DNA of 64,000 nt from Brachypodius melanocephalos (lineage: Eukaryota; Chordata; Aves; Passeriformes; Pycnonotidae): positions 198,711 through 262,710 of the forward strand of contig VZSR01000393.1 of NCBI GenBank assembly GCA_013398615.1, written 5' to 3'. The notes beneath the pieces are model-generated. The model did no database searches. It had not been told where the DNA came from and saw nothing but the letters and a program-made list of their open reading frames with translations. Positions within the stretch are counted from its first letter, which is position 1; each line of letters begins with the position of its first letter. Of the stretch, positions 29,340-42,089 are shown piece after piece. Made by a program: the position numbers and the translations under genes.

Positions 29340-32300
29340 TGGAAAGGTGCCCAAGCTCCCTAGGAAGTGCCTAAATTAAAGCCCTGGTAGAAAGAGGTCT
29401 TTCTCTAAAAGAGTGTAATATCTAGCACCCCAAGAACATCTGTGTCATTGCTACTATCCCCTTAAAAGGCACAACATCCTTAACACATGAAGTAAAGTAA
29501 TATTAGAAGATGTAAAGTGTTTGTTGCTCAGTCTGGGCTATTTCTTATTGCACAGGACCCCTGGAACTGAAAAATGTCCCTCTCTCATCTGCAGTGTTTT
29601 TACAATTTTGCTTCTGCTGTCTGGTTTTAGCAGCAATCTTTACCATGAGTGCTGTAGGGGAAATTCCTTAGATGAAGCCTTCATCCTTTCCAAAAACTCA
29701 TCAGGAATACGTTAATAAAAACTGCAGAAGTTTATTTAAGTAACTTCTTGCAAAAAATACAAAGCCAAAGAGCCCAGAATAGCAGAACAAGGCTTATACT
29801 TTCACTATCAGTAAAGCCACCAGGCTGGACTCAGAAGCTGGAACGGGTCTTCCGTGGTTCACACAACTGGCAGTGGGGTGGGTCACTAGTTTGAATTAAC
29901 AGCTGACTGGATTGCTCCTTTCTCATGGCTGGGCAGTGGTCCAAGTGAAAGGAGCAGAGAGGAATCCAGCTCATCCCAATCAGACAACCTTGGAGTCCTG
30001 TTCATGTCATGGAGTCTAAAGGAAGAGCTCCTGAGCCAGGCAGGACTGGAAGCAATTCGTTCCCCTCTGCATACCCCTGCCCTGTCCATCAGAGCCAGCC
30101 CAGAGATCAGCCCTGGAGGTGCTCTTTGCTGTGAAGGTTGGTTCTACTGCATTCAGCTCACAAACAGCCAAATCTTGACAGCACCATCCAGGCACTTCGT
30201 CCAACAGTCCAGAGGCCATGTCAGAGACATACCCAGCGCCACAATCACCTATCCCTCCCCTTCCTATCTTCCCATGACCCATAACATTGGTCTGCCTGGG
30301 AAAGAAAAGATCCCAGGCACAAGTGCCCCAGGCACTGGTAGGACATGGCCTCACGGTGTGCAGCAAGCCTGAATGTATTTTCCAGGCCACTGTGCTAGTA
30401 ACACTGGGTGAGTGAGTGAGTATCACGTCCATTACCTTATCCTTTAACCTGTTCTCCAAAGAGCAAGAGAATTGGAAAACTGGTACTCACTCTTTTCTCC
30501 TTGTTTACTCTTCACCTGCTGAAAACATGGCAGAAAATGGTGCAGAATTCATCAGGCAAACGGTGTTAGAGCGGCAGCACGAGTGCCAGAGACAGACTGG
30601 CAAGAGCTTATGAATAGCACAGTGGATGATCTATAGCCAAAGCCATGGGCAAGTGCTAGCCATTAGTCTGGGTGCTGGTAATGCACTCCCTGAGTCCATT
30701 ACTCACCAATCCATCAGGCAGCCTGCTACAGACAGAGAGATTCCAGCACTTCTAAATCTGTAAAGCGATGGCTGGCAGCCTGCACTACATGCCCTAGGTT
30801 ACAAGGGCATGGAGGAAGACAATTCATTTTATGTCATAGCCAGTATTTCTTCTTCTCCTTTTCTGTGTGTACTTAAGAAATGGACCCTCTATTATCTGCA
30901 GATTGATAGCCAAGAGAATGCTCCGGTGTCTCTGATCACATTTACTACTGAGAAAGCTTTCAAAGGACGATGAACTTCACAGTTCTTGTTAGGTGGACTA
31001 AGTATGGAAACATGCACAAATGCAGACGGAATTTCTTAATTTGTGAACAGTGCTTACAGTAGAACTATTTCAGAAAAACACTACAATTACAAGACATTAT
31101 TGGAACACTGCATATGACAGAATCAAGATTGCCAGCATAATCTGGGATCTCCTGCATAAGCATTTGTTGTGGGCTCTGATGTACATCTCACACTATCCTG
31201 TACTTATTAATTCATATGTACACAGAAAAGGCATCAGTCAGTGCTTCCTACCACAGCTCAGTGTATGGCTCCAGCTTCAACTTGTATTTAGTGGCCACTT
31301 TTGAAACCTCTCACAGAATTTTATTATTAATCTGCTTGTGGAATTACTATGGCATTCATCACTCTCAGTCCTCCAGAGGCAGTCCCTAATCTCAACACTC
31401 CTGCAAGAAAAAAGTTTTATCATCTGCTCTTTCCAAGAGCCAAATAGAGACAAAGAGAGACTCAAGCAGAAGACTTGTCCTCTAATTTTAGGTGTTTGGT
31501 TCAAAGTGTCTAGTTCTAATTTGTGAAGCACTTAACAACTTCAGAGCACTTCAAATGTTTCAAGCAACACTGTGAGTGCTCAGCAATTCTGCAAAGAAAT
31601 ACATTCCTGTTCCAGCTGTGGAAGACAGGGAGTTATCTCCAAGGATCCTGGCTTGTCCACTGCCTTCAGTAACATAAAAACCATAACAACCCCATGGCTG
31701 TATCCGTCACTAAAGGCAGCTCTGAAGCCACTGATTGCCATCCATCAACACTTCCAGGTTCCACAACAGTGGGGTGAGGGATCCTTCACCTTACAACCAC
31801 GTTTGCCACATGCTGATCCATTTCCAGTGCAGGATCTTTGCACACAGCAGGTCACCAAAGAACAGGCACTCACACCTGAGGCTGGGCTGAATGACACCAG
31901 CATGGCAGGTTCTGTAGTTTGGGAATGTAGGTCAGGAAATGGCAAACAACCAAAAAGAGAATCTTTCCACAGAAAATGTCAATCTTACTTTTATGTAACA
32001 ATATGAGTCAATATTTACAGGTAAATTAAACACAGGAACCTCACACATTACTATATAAATAGGAAATTAATTTTGAATACCTAGTTCTAGGCATCTTTTT
32101 AACTTTCCCTTGCCATAACCAAAGTCTGTGATGATGAACACACCAAACCCTCCCTCTTCTCCAACCTGATCCCGTTTTCCCCACCCACAGCTGCCTTGAT
32201 GTCTGTTTTAACTTTGTATTCAGGAGTCTGAGCATAAATAGGAAATGCCACTCATGTCCAGCACAGGTGGATTCATGTTGCAGTAAGCGCCTGAAATTTC

Positions 32301-35300
32301 TCATTTCATGCATTTTGAACACCCAGATTTGTAATTCAAAACCACTGACATGTTTTGGTTTGTTTTCCTTTTTGGGAGCCAGTCTGGCCATAGAAGAAAA
32401 CAGGGAGCCTGAAGCATGAGGTGTGGCCAATGCAATCCATTGGAGCTCCCACTCCCTGCCCTGGCCAGAATGAGGACTGGGAAGCAGGGAAATGGAAGAA
32501 TGAATGACAAATGGAAAAACCATGCAAAGAAAAGCATATGAGCCTGGCAGAAGTAAAATCAAAGCTTTGTCATCCAAAGGAACGTCACCATCCCAAAGAA
32601 GGAGGAAGAGGCACACAGCAATAAAATGGGAGCAGTAGGAATTCATTTGCCTTGGAGGGATCCCTACACATGAACTCACACAGGCACAGAGGAAACCTGG
32701 CTCTGCTATTCCTACAGGGAACCCTCACCCTCAGGCTAACCCTAAAGCAAGCATTAACCTACTTATTGTGCCCTGGGGCAGTTTGCAGGGTGAGGAAGCT
32801 GCCTGTTTGGGAGGAAGGGGAGCAGATCTCAGTACAATATCTGAGTACAAGATCCTATGGTCACCTGAGAACAACAACATGATCCTCTCGTCATTTCGGC
32901 AGAGCTGGGCTGAGGCAGGGCACCCTCCTGTCCTTGTTTTGGGCCTTCTCCTTCCATGAATAGACAGAGTGTAACTTCACTAGAGCAGAAGGGTCACCCA
33001 TTTAGGACCCCTTTTCTGGGGCAGCTTTGGAACCTTCAGCTTCTTCCTTCTGCCATTAAAGCTCTTTGGCTAAGCAGTGAGGCCCCAGGCCGAGTCACCT
33101 GTGCCAGGTGTGCTCTGCTCATCTCACGGGATGGGAGAGGGACAAGGAACGTGACCACCCACCCTGCTCACAAAACCCTCCCAAATCTCAGCTGCTCTCA
33201 AAGAGCCAAACACCACCTGCCAAAGCAGGGCAGTGCCAAGACCTCCCTTTTCTGGGCATATGCTCATGAGGTTTGAGCAGCCTTTGTCCCTTCAGAAGAT
33301 TTCTCCTGCATCACCTCTTTCTCTGATTCACCACCAAACCCTGAAAACCTGCTGTTATTCAGGATCCTCAGGATCCAACACCAGACTTGCATTCAAGTCG
33401 ATGATTGCAGCAGCAGGAGATACTGCTGCAGTTTTAGCACAGGTCATTGTGGTGCTGCCTTTGGGACACACACAGGTAGGTACTGGAGCAGAGAGTCCCA
33501 GTCCTGGGTCAGGGACAGTGACAGTGGCAAAATCAAAGTGAACAGAATCACGGAGCTGGCAAAGTGAGTGGGCACCACTAGGTTGGGCAAAACAGGAGAA
33601 AGGGTGACAGAGTGTCTGGGGGAGCGGGAGGCACTGTGTGAGCAGGCAAACACAGGGGAGGCACCAGCTGGCAGTGAATGCTGAGGGACTGTGGTGAGGA
33701 TCTGTAGGAGAACTCCTGGTCTTTGCTGGAGGGCTTTCACCTGTGCTGTGGCAGCTATGGCCAGTGATGTTCCTCTACCTTATACCTTGGAATACACACT
33801 TAAGAGAGGAGCACACAGTTCTAAGGAAGAGAAACACCAGATCTCTCCATCTAGGAGTCCAATCCTACTAAATCTGCTGCTTCAGTAACTGAAGAAAAGC
33901 ACACGTGGCTGAATTCCACTGTGCCAAGATATTTAACGATATAATTTCCAATCAGAGCTATCTTTACAAGCACGGATCAGCTGCAGTGACCACTGTGGAG
34001 ACAGCACCAGAGGCACAAACAGGCCTGTCTGATGCTCGGGACCTTAACATCAGGATGAATCTTAACAAGGATCCTGATTTCCACCTGGGAATTCAGCAGC
34101 CTGTCCTGTTTTGCTGAAGATGCTGTCCACACAGCACCACTTTGCTCCCCAAGTCTGCAGCACCCCGACAAAATCTGCCTGTAGCATTTTTGATGCTTTT
34201 GAGTAATTCTTTTGATATAGAATTGTCTGTATTGCCTCATCTCACTGAATCTTTGCCTCCATCAAACCCAGGACCAGTGGTCTGGCTACCGTCCTGCCAC
34301 CCTAATTTTAACTACACCAGGAACAAGGGAGCTGCACATTTACACTGTGATTGTTTTAATTTTATTTATTTTCTCTGTCCTGCAAGTGATCAACTTGCTT
34401 CTTTTTAAAGCCTGCAGTCAGCTTTAACCTACTTAGCTGGGATTAATGAGAGATTTGTTAAAGATTTGAAGATTTTACACACTTTGCTTACAACTGTTTT
34501 TATCTATAACCATCAGGCAAAAAGCCCCATGCAGGTAAGCTGTTCCTAATTCTGGACACATCCATCAGGTGTGCCAAGGCTGGTGATGTGATGCTGATGG
34601 TTGATGCTTTTTGCTGGCACGCTGGTGCCCTCATGGACCTGCTCAGTCAGTGCTTAGAGTCTGTCTGTACATCACCCTACTTCTGCAAGTCTGAGTAAGG
34701 GAGGGAGAGACCTGCCAGCTCAGAATGTGGGTCATTGCACTGGCATCAGCAGCTGTCACTGCCACAGAGTTTGGCATTGATACGAGTGGAAAACTGGGAT
34801 TATCCATCCAGCCGAGGCTGGCATTGCCTGATGGTGCATGCCTTACCCAGGAGAGGTGGGAAGGAAACTGCAGTTCCTAGGGGTTATCTGTAACTGCATT
34901 ACATTATCTGTAAATGCTCAAAACTGCAGTGGTAGTGGAAGAATGGCAGCAGGCAGTGGAGTTACTCCAAGCTGAATGGGAAATGATAACAACAGGTAAT
35001 GCCAGCAGGCACATGGCTAAGCTGTGGTCTGCTGGGGAGCCCCAGGCACAGAGAAGCCACAAGTCCCTGGATCTGTGTTTCAGACAATTTATCTCATTGA
35101 GGGACAGAGAGCAAGTCCTGCAGGCAAAGTCCCCAGGAAATCCCAAGGATGGAGCTGCAGGGAATTCTTCCAATGCCACAAGTGAGGAACCACAGGAGAA
35201 CACTGGAAGAGAGCAACAGGAATCTGTCAGGTATGCTCTGTTCAGCTGGCAAGAGCCACCACCTCAGTAGAAACCCAGACCATGACTGAGCAGCAGTTTG

Positions 35301-37470
35301 GGAGATTCCCCATGCACTGTCCCTTGTTACTGACCTACAGAGACCAGACAATCTTGTCTGGCAGATACAGAGGTTTTGGTGCCTGTTCTGGATGACCTTT
35401 CCTTCTCCTACCCCATAAAAGCTGTTTAACCCCTAAACATTCACCAGCCCTTGGTGCAGCATCAAAACCACAACAGAACATTCAGGTGTTTTGGTGGTTT
35501 CATAAAAATGTCAGAAAGCAGCATTGAGTGAGAGTTGGAGAACCAGAACTAGGACACTGAACAGCCCAGAGCAGGATGGGCACCGGGACCAGCTCCCCGT
35601 GCAGCCCTTGGCACAAGGAGAGGGAGCAGGACCTGCAGAGCCCAGAACACAGTGAGGCAGCTCCAGACACAGCACTGGGCTCTTCCCAGACACAGAGTGA
35701 GTACCCCCTGACACCTGCAAATTGCCCCACAGGAAGAGCTCCTCCTCCCAGCCATGACCCAGCCTTGGTGCTTGTCAGCCCTGACAGCCTGCCCACCCTT
35801 GGTCCCTTCTGGAGAACCACACCAGTCCCAGTGTAAGATCAGCTGGTGCTGCACTGAAGACCCCAACAAGGAAGCAGACATCCTTCTCTCCTTTCCAGCT
35901 GCAGGAGCCTTTGTGACAAGTGAAGCAGGGTGGTTTGCTTTGAGGTTAAAAAGATCTCTGTCACCTGACATTGCAGGGCCACTGATCATGGAGCTGTGGG
36001 AAATTCCCCATGGCCACCATCCCACTTCCTCCCACTGCTCTCAACCCTTCCTGCTCTCCACAAAGCTCCCTACCTCCAGAGGGACACACCAGTCGCTCCC
36101 CAGTGGCCCTGGTCTTGCACCTTCTCCAGGTCAGACTCAGCTACTTTTCTGTGCCAGCAAGGACCAGCATGGGGACAGTTACCCACTGGTGCTGGAGTGA
36201 CAGTCACCCACCCCTTGGTGTGAGGGCAGGCGCCAACCCTGAGCAGCAACAAGCATAAGATGCTTCAGAGTCTGGCTGTGCTGCTGCCTCTCGCTGGTGT
36301 GTCACACAGACTACATGCTGGTTTGCCTTGTACCTGATGTGGAGGGTCTCTTCATATTCCCACACCAGAAATCTCCAGTCACAGGTAAAAGCACAGTCTA
36401 TGAACTCACCGCTTTGTCCTGGGGATGCACAGTGTGACTCTCACTGTCACAGCCTGGACCTGCATCCACTAAACAAACCACACACACAGCCATAGTATTT
36501 TGAAACTGATGTGAAGGGTGAGATTCTTCACTTTTGAGGCATCTAACACCAAAAGTGATTTGGAACCAGGGAGATAAACATTTGGGTTTTACAATTGAAA
36601 CACAGACTCTCAAGAGCAGCAAATCACAATTTCTTGCCCAAAAGCTCTTTTGGGGACTTCACAGAGCTGAGGAAGGCTGACGCTGAGCTACCCTGACCCC
36701 TGGGCTCTCCCATCCTGTCGCTCCTTGTCAGATGCTGCCCAGAGCAGCAGGCTGTGACCCACACAGCTTTCCACAGGCCTGCACATTATTATTTATCCTC
36801 TCCCTGTGCAGAGAGCTTAAAACAGTGGCTTGCCCAGGTGCAAGAGCCCAAATGCACTCTCTCGGCGCTCCCCAGATCACCAGACATGCAAAGAAGGGGG
36901 AAAAAAGAAAGGAAAATGTTGTAATACCTGTCCTGGTTGTCCGGGTACTCCAGAAACCTTTCCAGTGCTGTTACCAAAGGCTGCAGGACACTCAGGGTCC
37001 CTCGCTGGCAGTGCCAGCTCTGCGCTGGGCTTGCGGCTCTCCCCAAGGTCACGGGCTCACATCCGAGCAGGGACTGCACCTGGCACAGCGAACCAGCAGG
37101 AATCCCACGGTGCAGCTCGGGAGGGGCTCGGGGCGGCTCCTCAGTGCACATCGTGCCTACGAGCTCACTGACATGAAGAGAGCAGGGGCTCTGTGGCTGC
37201 TGAGAGCCCCAAGAGACACGAGCAAGCCTTGCCTGAGCCACCTGTGGGACTGCCTGGCCATCCAGCCCACTGCCCTGGCCCTAGCCCTGCATCCTCAGAG
37301 AAGTTCCAGGGGAGCAGCTGGGAGCTTGGTAGAGGGAGAAATGGGAAATAAATAAAGCAAGAAGACAGGGTGGGAAGGGGGGCTCAGTTCTCATTCCCAG
37401 ACGTTTGCACTCCCGGACTCAAGCAGACTTTGCAAAGCGAGTGTGGACCCTCCTGGCAGGGCAGCCGGCA
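29340..37470. other. Noncoding stretch, no gene recognised
   Basis: Long single-copy sequence with only background ORFs. The longest is a 212-codon minus-strand frame at 32041-32679, hydrophobic at its start, without a domain I recognise or clear splice context. A GTGA tetramer run lies near 30409-30421. No tRNA, LTR or CR1 signature was noticed. Confidence 0.35.
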
Positions 37471-37489
37471 GCTGCCTCCCCATGCTGCA

Positions 37490-37680
37490 GTTTTTATAAA
37501 TTCTGGGAAACACTTTTAGAAAGACACTGGCACTCATAAATTATACAACTCATTTGCATATTCCAGTCATGAGACATTATGCAAATGTGACCTGATTTGC
37601 ATAATGGATTCCTCTTGTCGCTTCACTTGCTTCATGCTTTTAAAAAACAAAATGAAATAAAATGAAAGCACAGGAAGGAA
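37490..37680. promoter_or_regulatory. Candidate enhancer with three POU octamers
   Basis: Perfect octamers occur at 37552-37559 (ATTTGCAT), 37579-37586 (ATGCAAAT, opposite strand) and 37595-37602 (ATTTGCAT), within 51 bases, in AT-rich sequence with CATAAATTATAC and AAAATGAAATAAAATG. Octamers bind POU/Oct factors. The cluster is unlikely by chance at this density. Confidence 0.55.
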
Positions 37681-38039
37681 AAGCAGCAAGTTCCCAGCAC
37701 TGCTGCGCCTCCTCCTGCCACACTGTCACCCTCACCAGTGACACACTGGGGCAAGGGAGAGTGAAAAACCAAAGCCCTCATGGGTTATTTCCCTCGTAAT
37801 TACAACACAGTAACTTTCCCGTGGTTTTGATGCTTCACCCCAAGCAACACATCGGAGCCGATTAGGGGAACTGAGCTCTGGCAGGCAGGACAAGCCCGTG
37901 ACGGCTGGGAGCCTCTGATGCTGCACGCTGCCATGCAGGGTGCTCGGGCTGGGGAGCCGTGTGGTGTGAGACGTTCGTGGCTGCCATGGGGCTTTGGGGC
38001 ACAGCTGCCCCGCTGAAACTTCAACAGCACCCCTTTTGA

Positions 38040-38770
38040 AATCAGGTGTATGGGAGAGGCGAGGGGAGGGGTTGTGCCGATCGTTTGCAGCAGAACGCAG
38101 CGGTGATCTGCTGGAAGGACGAGGCAGGAGTGCCAGCCGCCCCGGCACGCTCCAACAGGCGACGGCCGCCGTCCATCCCTTGGCAGGGGCCGGTGCAGCC
38201 GCGGGCGCTCCCGGCCCCCCTGCACCCGAGCCAGGCACAGCCGTGCCAGGCGGCTGGCGGCCGGACCCTGTGGGAAAACTTAACTGTAATTCTTCAGCTT
38301 TTAAAATCAATTAACCCGTGTGTTAATTAACATCAAGTCTACGGGAGGAGGAGGAGGAGGGGAGAGCGGGAGGGAGGAGGGAGGAAAAGAGCTGCAAGGG
38401 CGGATGGCAGCGGAGTTGGCACAGTGCCATCCATTCAGTGGCAACGCCACAGCTCCCTGCGATCGCGGCAGCGGGTATATGTTACGGGGGCCCTGAGCGC
38501 GGGCCAGACAGTGCCGTAGAGCCAAGGGAGATTATCCAGACCCCCAGGAGCAAACGGCAGGCAGCGACCGGAGGCGCAAGTGCCAGGATTACAGACCAGG
38601 CTCCTCCGCCGCCAGCCCTTCCTCGGACGCACACCATGGGGATGGGGCTCCCCCGCCAGCGCCGCACAACTCGGACTTCCAGCACTTTCCCCCCCTTTAG
38701 ACATCATTCTGCCGCAGTGGAGCCAGCACAACGGATGCTTTCACACCCTGCGAGACAAAGGCCGTCGTCT
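38040..38770. promoter_or_regulatory. CpG-rich region around an AT-rich core
   Basis: GC-rich, CpG-dense sequence (38080-38270 and 38400-38770) surrounds an AT-rich core at 38275-38340 (AAAATCAATTAACCCGTGTG, TTAATTAACATCAAG) and a GGAGG-rich purine tract at 38342-38395 with G-quadruplex potential. It may be a promoter of a noncoding transcript or a CpG-rich enhancer. No coding exon could be assigned. The 192-codon minus frame here is compositional. Confidence 0.45.
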
Positions 38771-39329
38771 CCGCCATGACACCGCTCCGTTCCAAGCCGA
38801 GGCCGGCATCTTGGAGTCTTTAAAAATAAATGGAAAAGGGAAATGCGAACAATAAACACAGCAATCGAAAAAAACCTCATCAGCAAACCCCTTGTGCCCG
38901 CTCTCCATGCCAGGGGCAACATGGGCATCTGTCGCAGCAGAAGGCGTTTGTGTGGGGCTTGCTTTTTTTTTTTTTGCTTTTTTTTCCCCGCAAGCTGTTG
39001 GCGTGTTTTGCCATTCAGGTTCGTTTACAATTAATGCCAAAAAAACCCCAACCACACCCAGCCCAGTCAACAACAAACAAAAGGGAGTAGTCGACATGGA
39101 GGGAGAAATGCCCAGAGAAGCTGCAAGAATGCGAGCTCCGGCCGATGCCATTTGCCATTTGGACAACCTCAGGGAAAGGTGCCAAATCTGCAGCTCGGGA
39201 GGGACCCCGAGGAGGGAACGCGAAGGTCTCCGAACAGCCGAGGGAAGGGAAGGAGGAAGGAATACCGCTCTTACAGGGCAGGATCAGACTGCACACAGCC
39301 TCTGCTGGGAGGAGAGGGAATGTTTGACG

Positions 39330-39620
39330 GTGTAGCGAGATGCCTGTGTATGCACACGCACACGGAACAGTGCGTACAGACACACAGACACACATGCACA
39401 CAGCGCCTGGGGTCGGTGCAGAGGGGCTGTGTGAGTGCGGGGTGAGGAGATGTGTGTGTGCCTCTGTGTACACACGCGTGCGTCCGTGTGGGGGTATTTA
39501 TTTGTGTGCACGCGTGTAACACACGCAGGGAGATGGATGTTTGTGTGCCTCAGTGAGAGAGAACGACAGGGAGTGAGGAAGAGGCAGATACAGACACACA
39601 CACACTCACCCACCGTCAGT
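39330..39620. repeat. Interrupted (TG/CA)n low-complexity region
   Basis: Alternating CA-rich (39355-39400) and TG-rich (39449-39550) stretches with CACACA at 39595-39605. Alternating purine-pyrimidine with several CACGCG steps, so Z-DNA-prone. Frames here (Cys/Val/Thr/His-rich) are artefacts. Confidence 0.75.
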
Positions 39621-40154
39621 ATGCATCCCACTTTTTGACCTAGGTGTACACGGAAGACAAAATAAAAATCATACTGGAGCAGCAAGCAGGCAGCAGAGAT
39701 TTATCTACATTCACTGCTATCACCAGGGAGATGAATGGGGCTGATCTGAAGCCCTTCACGAGATCCACTATGGGAGTGAAGGAGGAGGAGGGATGCCACA
39801 CAGACATGCACAAACTTGAAGACAGAGAGATTTGGAAGGTGCTACTTGTGAGACCCAGGTGGCACTCGGAGGGCGAGCAAGGGAAGGAGCCGCGCGGGCG
39901 CTCCACGGGGTCCGGAGGGCACGGGGGCTTCTGGACAAGGGCGTCAAGGGACAGCTGGCTACTTACGGTGTCTGCGCTGCTGAGGATCCTGCAAGGTGTT
40001 CTGTTGGCACTGGGCGCTGAGCCAGGGAAGGGCACTGGAGACAAAAGGGAGACACAAAAAATAAAGTCATACAATGGGAATATTAATTGCCTCTCTTGCG
40101 GATTTTACAAAATTTACGAAATGTTTTCCTTTTGCCTGGTGGGTTTTTTGTTGG

Positions 40155-40155
<1 letters not shown>

Positions 40156-40201
<46 letters not shown>
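40156..40201. repeat. Uninterrupted T46 tract
   Basis: Forty-six consecutive T bases. It creates a run of phenylalanines in one long plus-strand frame (39644-40315) that should not be read as a gene. Confidence 0.95.
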
Positions 40202-40202
<1 letters not shown>

Positions 40203-40264
40203 TGGATTGGTGCACTTCCCTTCTGCATGGAAAATACTACCATGGGATCTACAGCCCAGCTACA

Positions 40265-40425
40265 GGGCTCGGGATTAACAGTGCTGGCATCTTTTGGGCA
40301 TATTTTTTCTTTTAATGAATGAGCTTTGGCTGTTAATGAGGAATAATCGTTTGGCTAATGAGCTTTGAAACATTAAGAGAAAAGAGGGTTTTTTCCCGTT
40401 AATTGCCCTGGTGCGACCGCATGGA
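40265..40425. promoter_or_regulatory. Candidate conserved noncoding element with duplicated AATGAGCTTTG
   Basis: AATGAGCTTTG occurs at 40318-40328 and 40357-40367 (39-base period), each near TTAATGA/CTAATGA, followed by CATTAAG and CCCGTTAATTGCCC. The repeated homeodomain-plus-flank module in single-copy sequence suggests a regulatory element. Confidence 0.5.
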
Positions 40426-40569
40426 TGGATTACAAAAGACAGCAGTAGGAACGCAGTACAAAGAGGGGAAATGTCTCCTGAAGTGGGAAAAATGCAGAGA
40501 TGGGTGATACATCTCTGCACCTCTCCTTCCTTCACTCTCTCTTACTCCCTCTCTGCCAACTGCTATGGG

Positions 40570-40735
40570 TTTCCATAACTCCGCAATCAAAGTGGATGCT
40601 CGGGGAAGATTATTATAGTCAAACAGTGAAGCGTCGGCGGCTAATGTCTCCAGTGTTTAATCATCATACAGTAGAATGGTTTTATGCATATTTCATTTGC
40701 ATATCATTAAACCACGCTAGCGCGGGACGTTCAGA
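40570..40735. promoter_or_regulatory. Candidate conserved noncoding element with POU octamer
   Basis: Contains GAAGATTATTATAGTC, GCGTCGGCGGCTAATG, GTTTAATCATCATAC, then TTATGCATATTTC and a perfect octamer ATTTGCAT at 40695-40702 followed by ATCATTAAACC and GCTAGCGCGGGACG. CpGs are retained in AT-rich context. Confidence 0.5.
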
Positions 40736-41109
40736 GCTGGAGAGGTACAAAGTTGGGGGGAGAGAGCGAGAACGAGACAGAGAGAGGAAGGTCCCTGTGA
40801 TGTCTATCTTCAAAAGCCAGGGACTTGTTCCATGATCTGTCTTCTACTTTTACTAAAATCATGATGACTTGGAAACCTTTGAAGTTGGATATAACCTTGG
40901 ATTCTTCTAATTCCAGCAGAGTGATGTATTAGAAAGGGGGAAATGATGCTGCGCTAGACATTTAAAGGAATATAAGCTCCAGTGGAATGGAAATAGGAGC
41001 TCTTTGGGGAACGAACTAGCAGAGCCAGCCACAGCTTCACCATTACACTGCTGTGTTCATACTGGTGAAGGATACCAAAGTAATACAAAAGAAATGAAGA
41101 CAGCATATA

Positions 41110-41420
41110 CATTAAGATGGGGATTATATTTACTCTTTCCCTTTTTCTTTTTAAAGGCACAAAGAAGGATGGGACCAGCGGTAATTTACACGCCAATTAG
41201 CAAACTGTTGCCTCTTTTTGTGTTTGTTTTTCTTCTCTGTTTTGGAGAGGGGCGTTTTCACCGCTGAAGTGATTAATCAATTATTTGGTAGCACAGATCC
41301 TTCTCCACTGACATTGATCAGGAAGAGAAGGTGGTGGCTGCGGGGGGAGGAACACAGTGGGCTCTTTGTAGATCTTATACATGCACAACATATTAATTGG
41401 GGTCTTTATAAAGCTCCCTC
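41110..41420. promoter_or_regulatory. Candidate conserved noncoding element
   Basis: Homeodomain-type sites GCGGTAATTTACACGCCAAT, CCAATTAGCAAAC, GAAGTGATTAATCAATTATT and CATATTAATTGGGG in single-copy sequence. No ORF of protein character. Confidence 0.45.
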
Positions 41421-41689
41421 AATAGACTATTTCTTTCCTGGAGACCAGCAGCTGGTTAGCCACCATTGGCGACTCTTCAAACATCCCTTTGGCTGGGGGC
41501 AGTTCTGCCGCTGTTTGTTGTTGTGCTTTATTTTCTCTCTCCACAGCGGGGCTGCGGGTGTGATGCTCCCCACTTGCCCACGCTTCTGTAGGGAGATGGA
41601 CAGACAGAATCACTACCAAGACAATCTCTTGAGCTAGATGGGGAACTTTGCTTCCAAATGAAATGCTGTTTTATATTTAAATTGCCTTC

Positions 41690-42085
41690 CTTTTCCTCCC
41701 CACTTCTCTTCCAAGTCTTTGTGTCGGTTATGAATATTCAGATGAGCTGTGATGTGATTACACTGTACAATTACTTGTGTCCGTGGTAGAGGCAAAGGCA
41801 CTGAGGAAAGACAGAGCCAGATGAGCTTGGAGCTCATTTGGGGTTTGTTTTCCGTATTTTCCCCCCATCTCCGTGGCACTGCGGCACATGCAGATGTCGC
41901 TGTTGTTCTTCATAAAGCCCTAATGATATGCAAAAGCATAACGACCCCATTTGGTTTGAGAGCATCAACGAAATATTATTGGGGGGGGGAATCCTAACTG
42001 AAGGAATGTCCACATAAATTATTTTTATTTAAATCAAGAGGTGGCAGTGAGGCAGAGGAAGTCACATGAATACATGCATAATGTG
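41690..42085. promoter_or_regulatory. Candidate conserved noncoding element / enhancer
   Basis: Contains GTCGGTTATGAATATTCAG, GTGATGTGATTACACTG, GTACAATTACTTGTG, CCCTAATGATATGCAAAAGC, CATCAACGAAATATTATTG and AAATTATTTTTATTTAAATC. Dense ATTA/TAAT and POU-like sites with scattered CpG. Confidence 0.5.
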
Positions 42086-42089
42086 AGCA

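Noticed and set aside
37732..38310. 192-codon minus-strand frame
   Set aside because: Crosses CpG-rich DNA, and the AT-rich core at 38275-38340 begins inside its 5' end. No domain, splice sites or upstream exon support it.
39271..39700. Cys/Thr/His-rich frames over the TG/CA region
   Set aside because: Translations of a low-complexity dinucleotide region.
39644..40315. 223-codon plus-strand open frame
   Set aside because: It passes through the T46 tract, giving a run of phenylalanines, and has no domain, splice or codon-use support.
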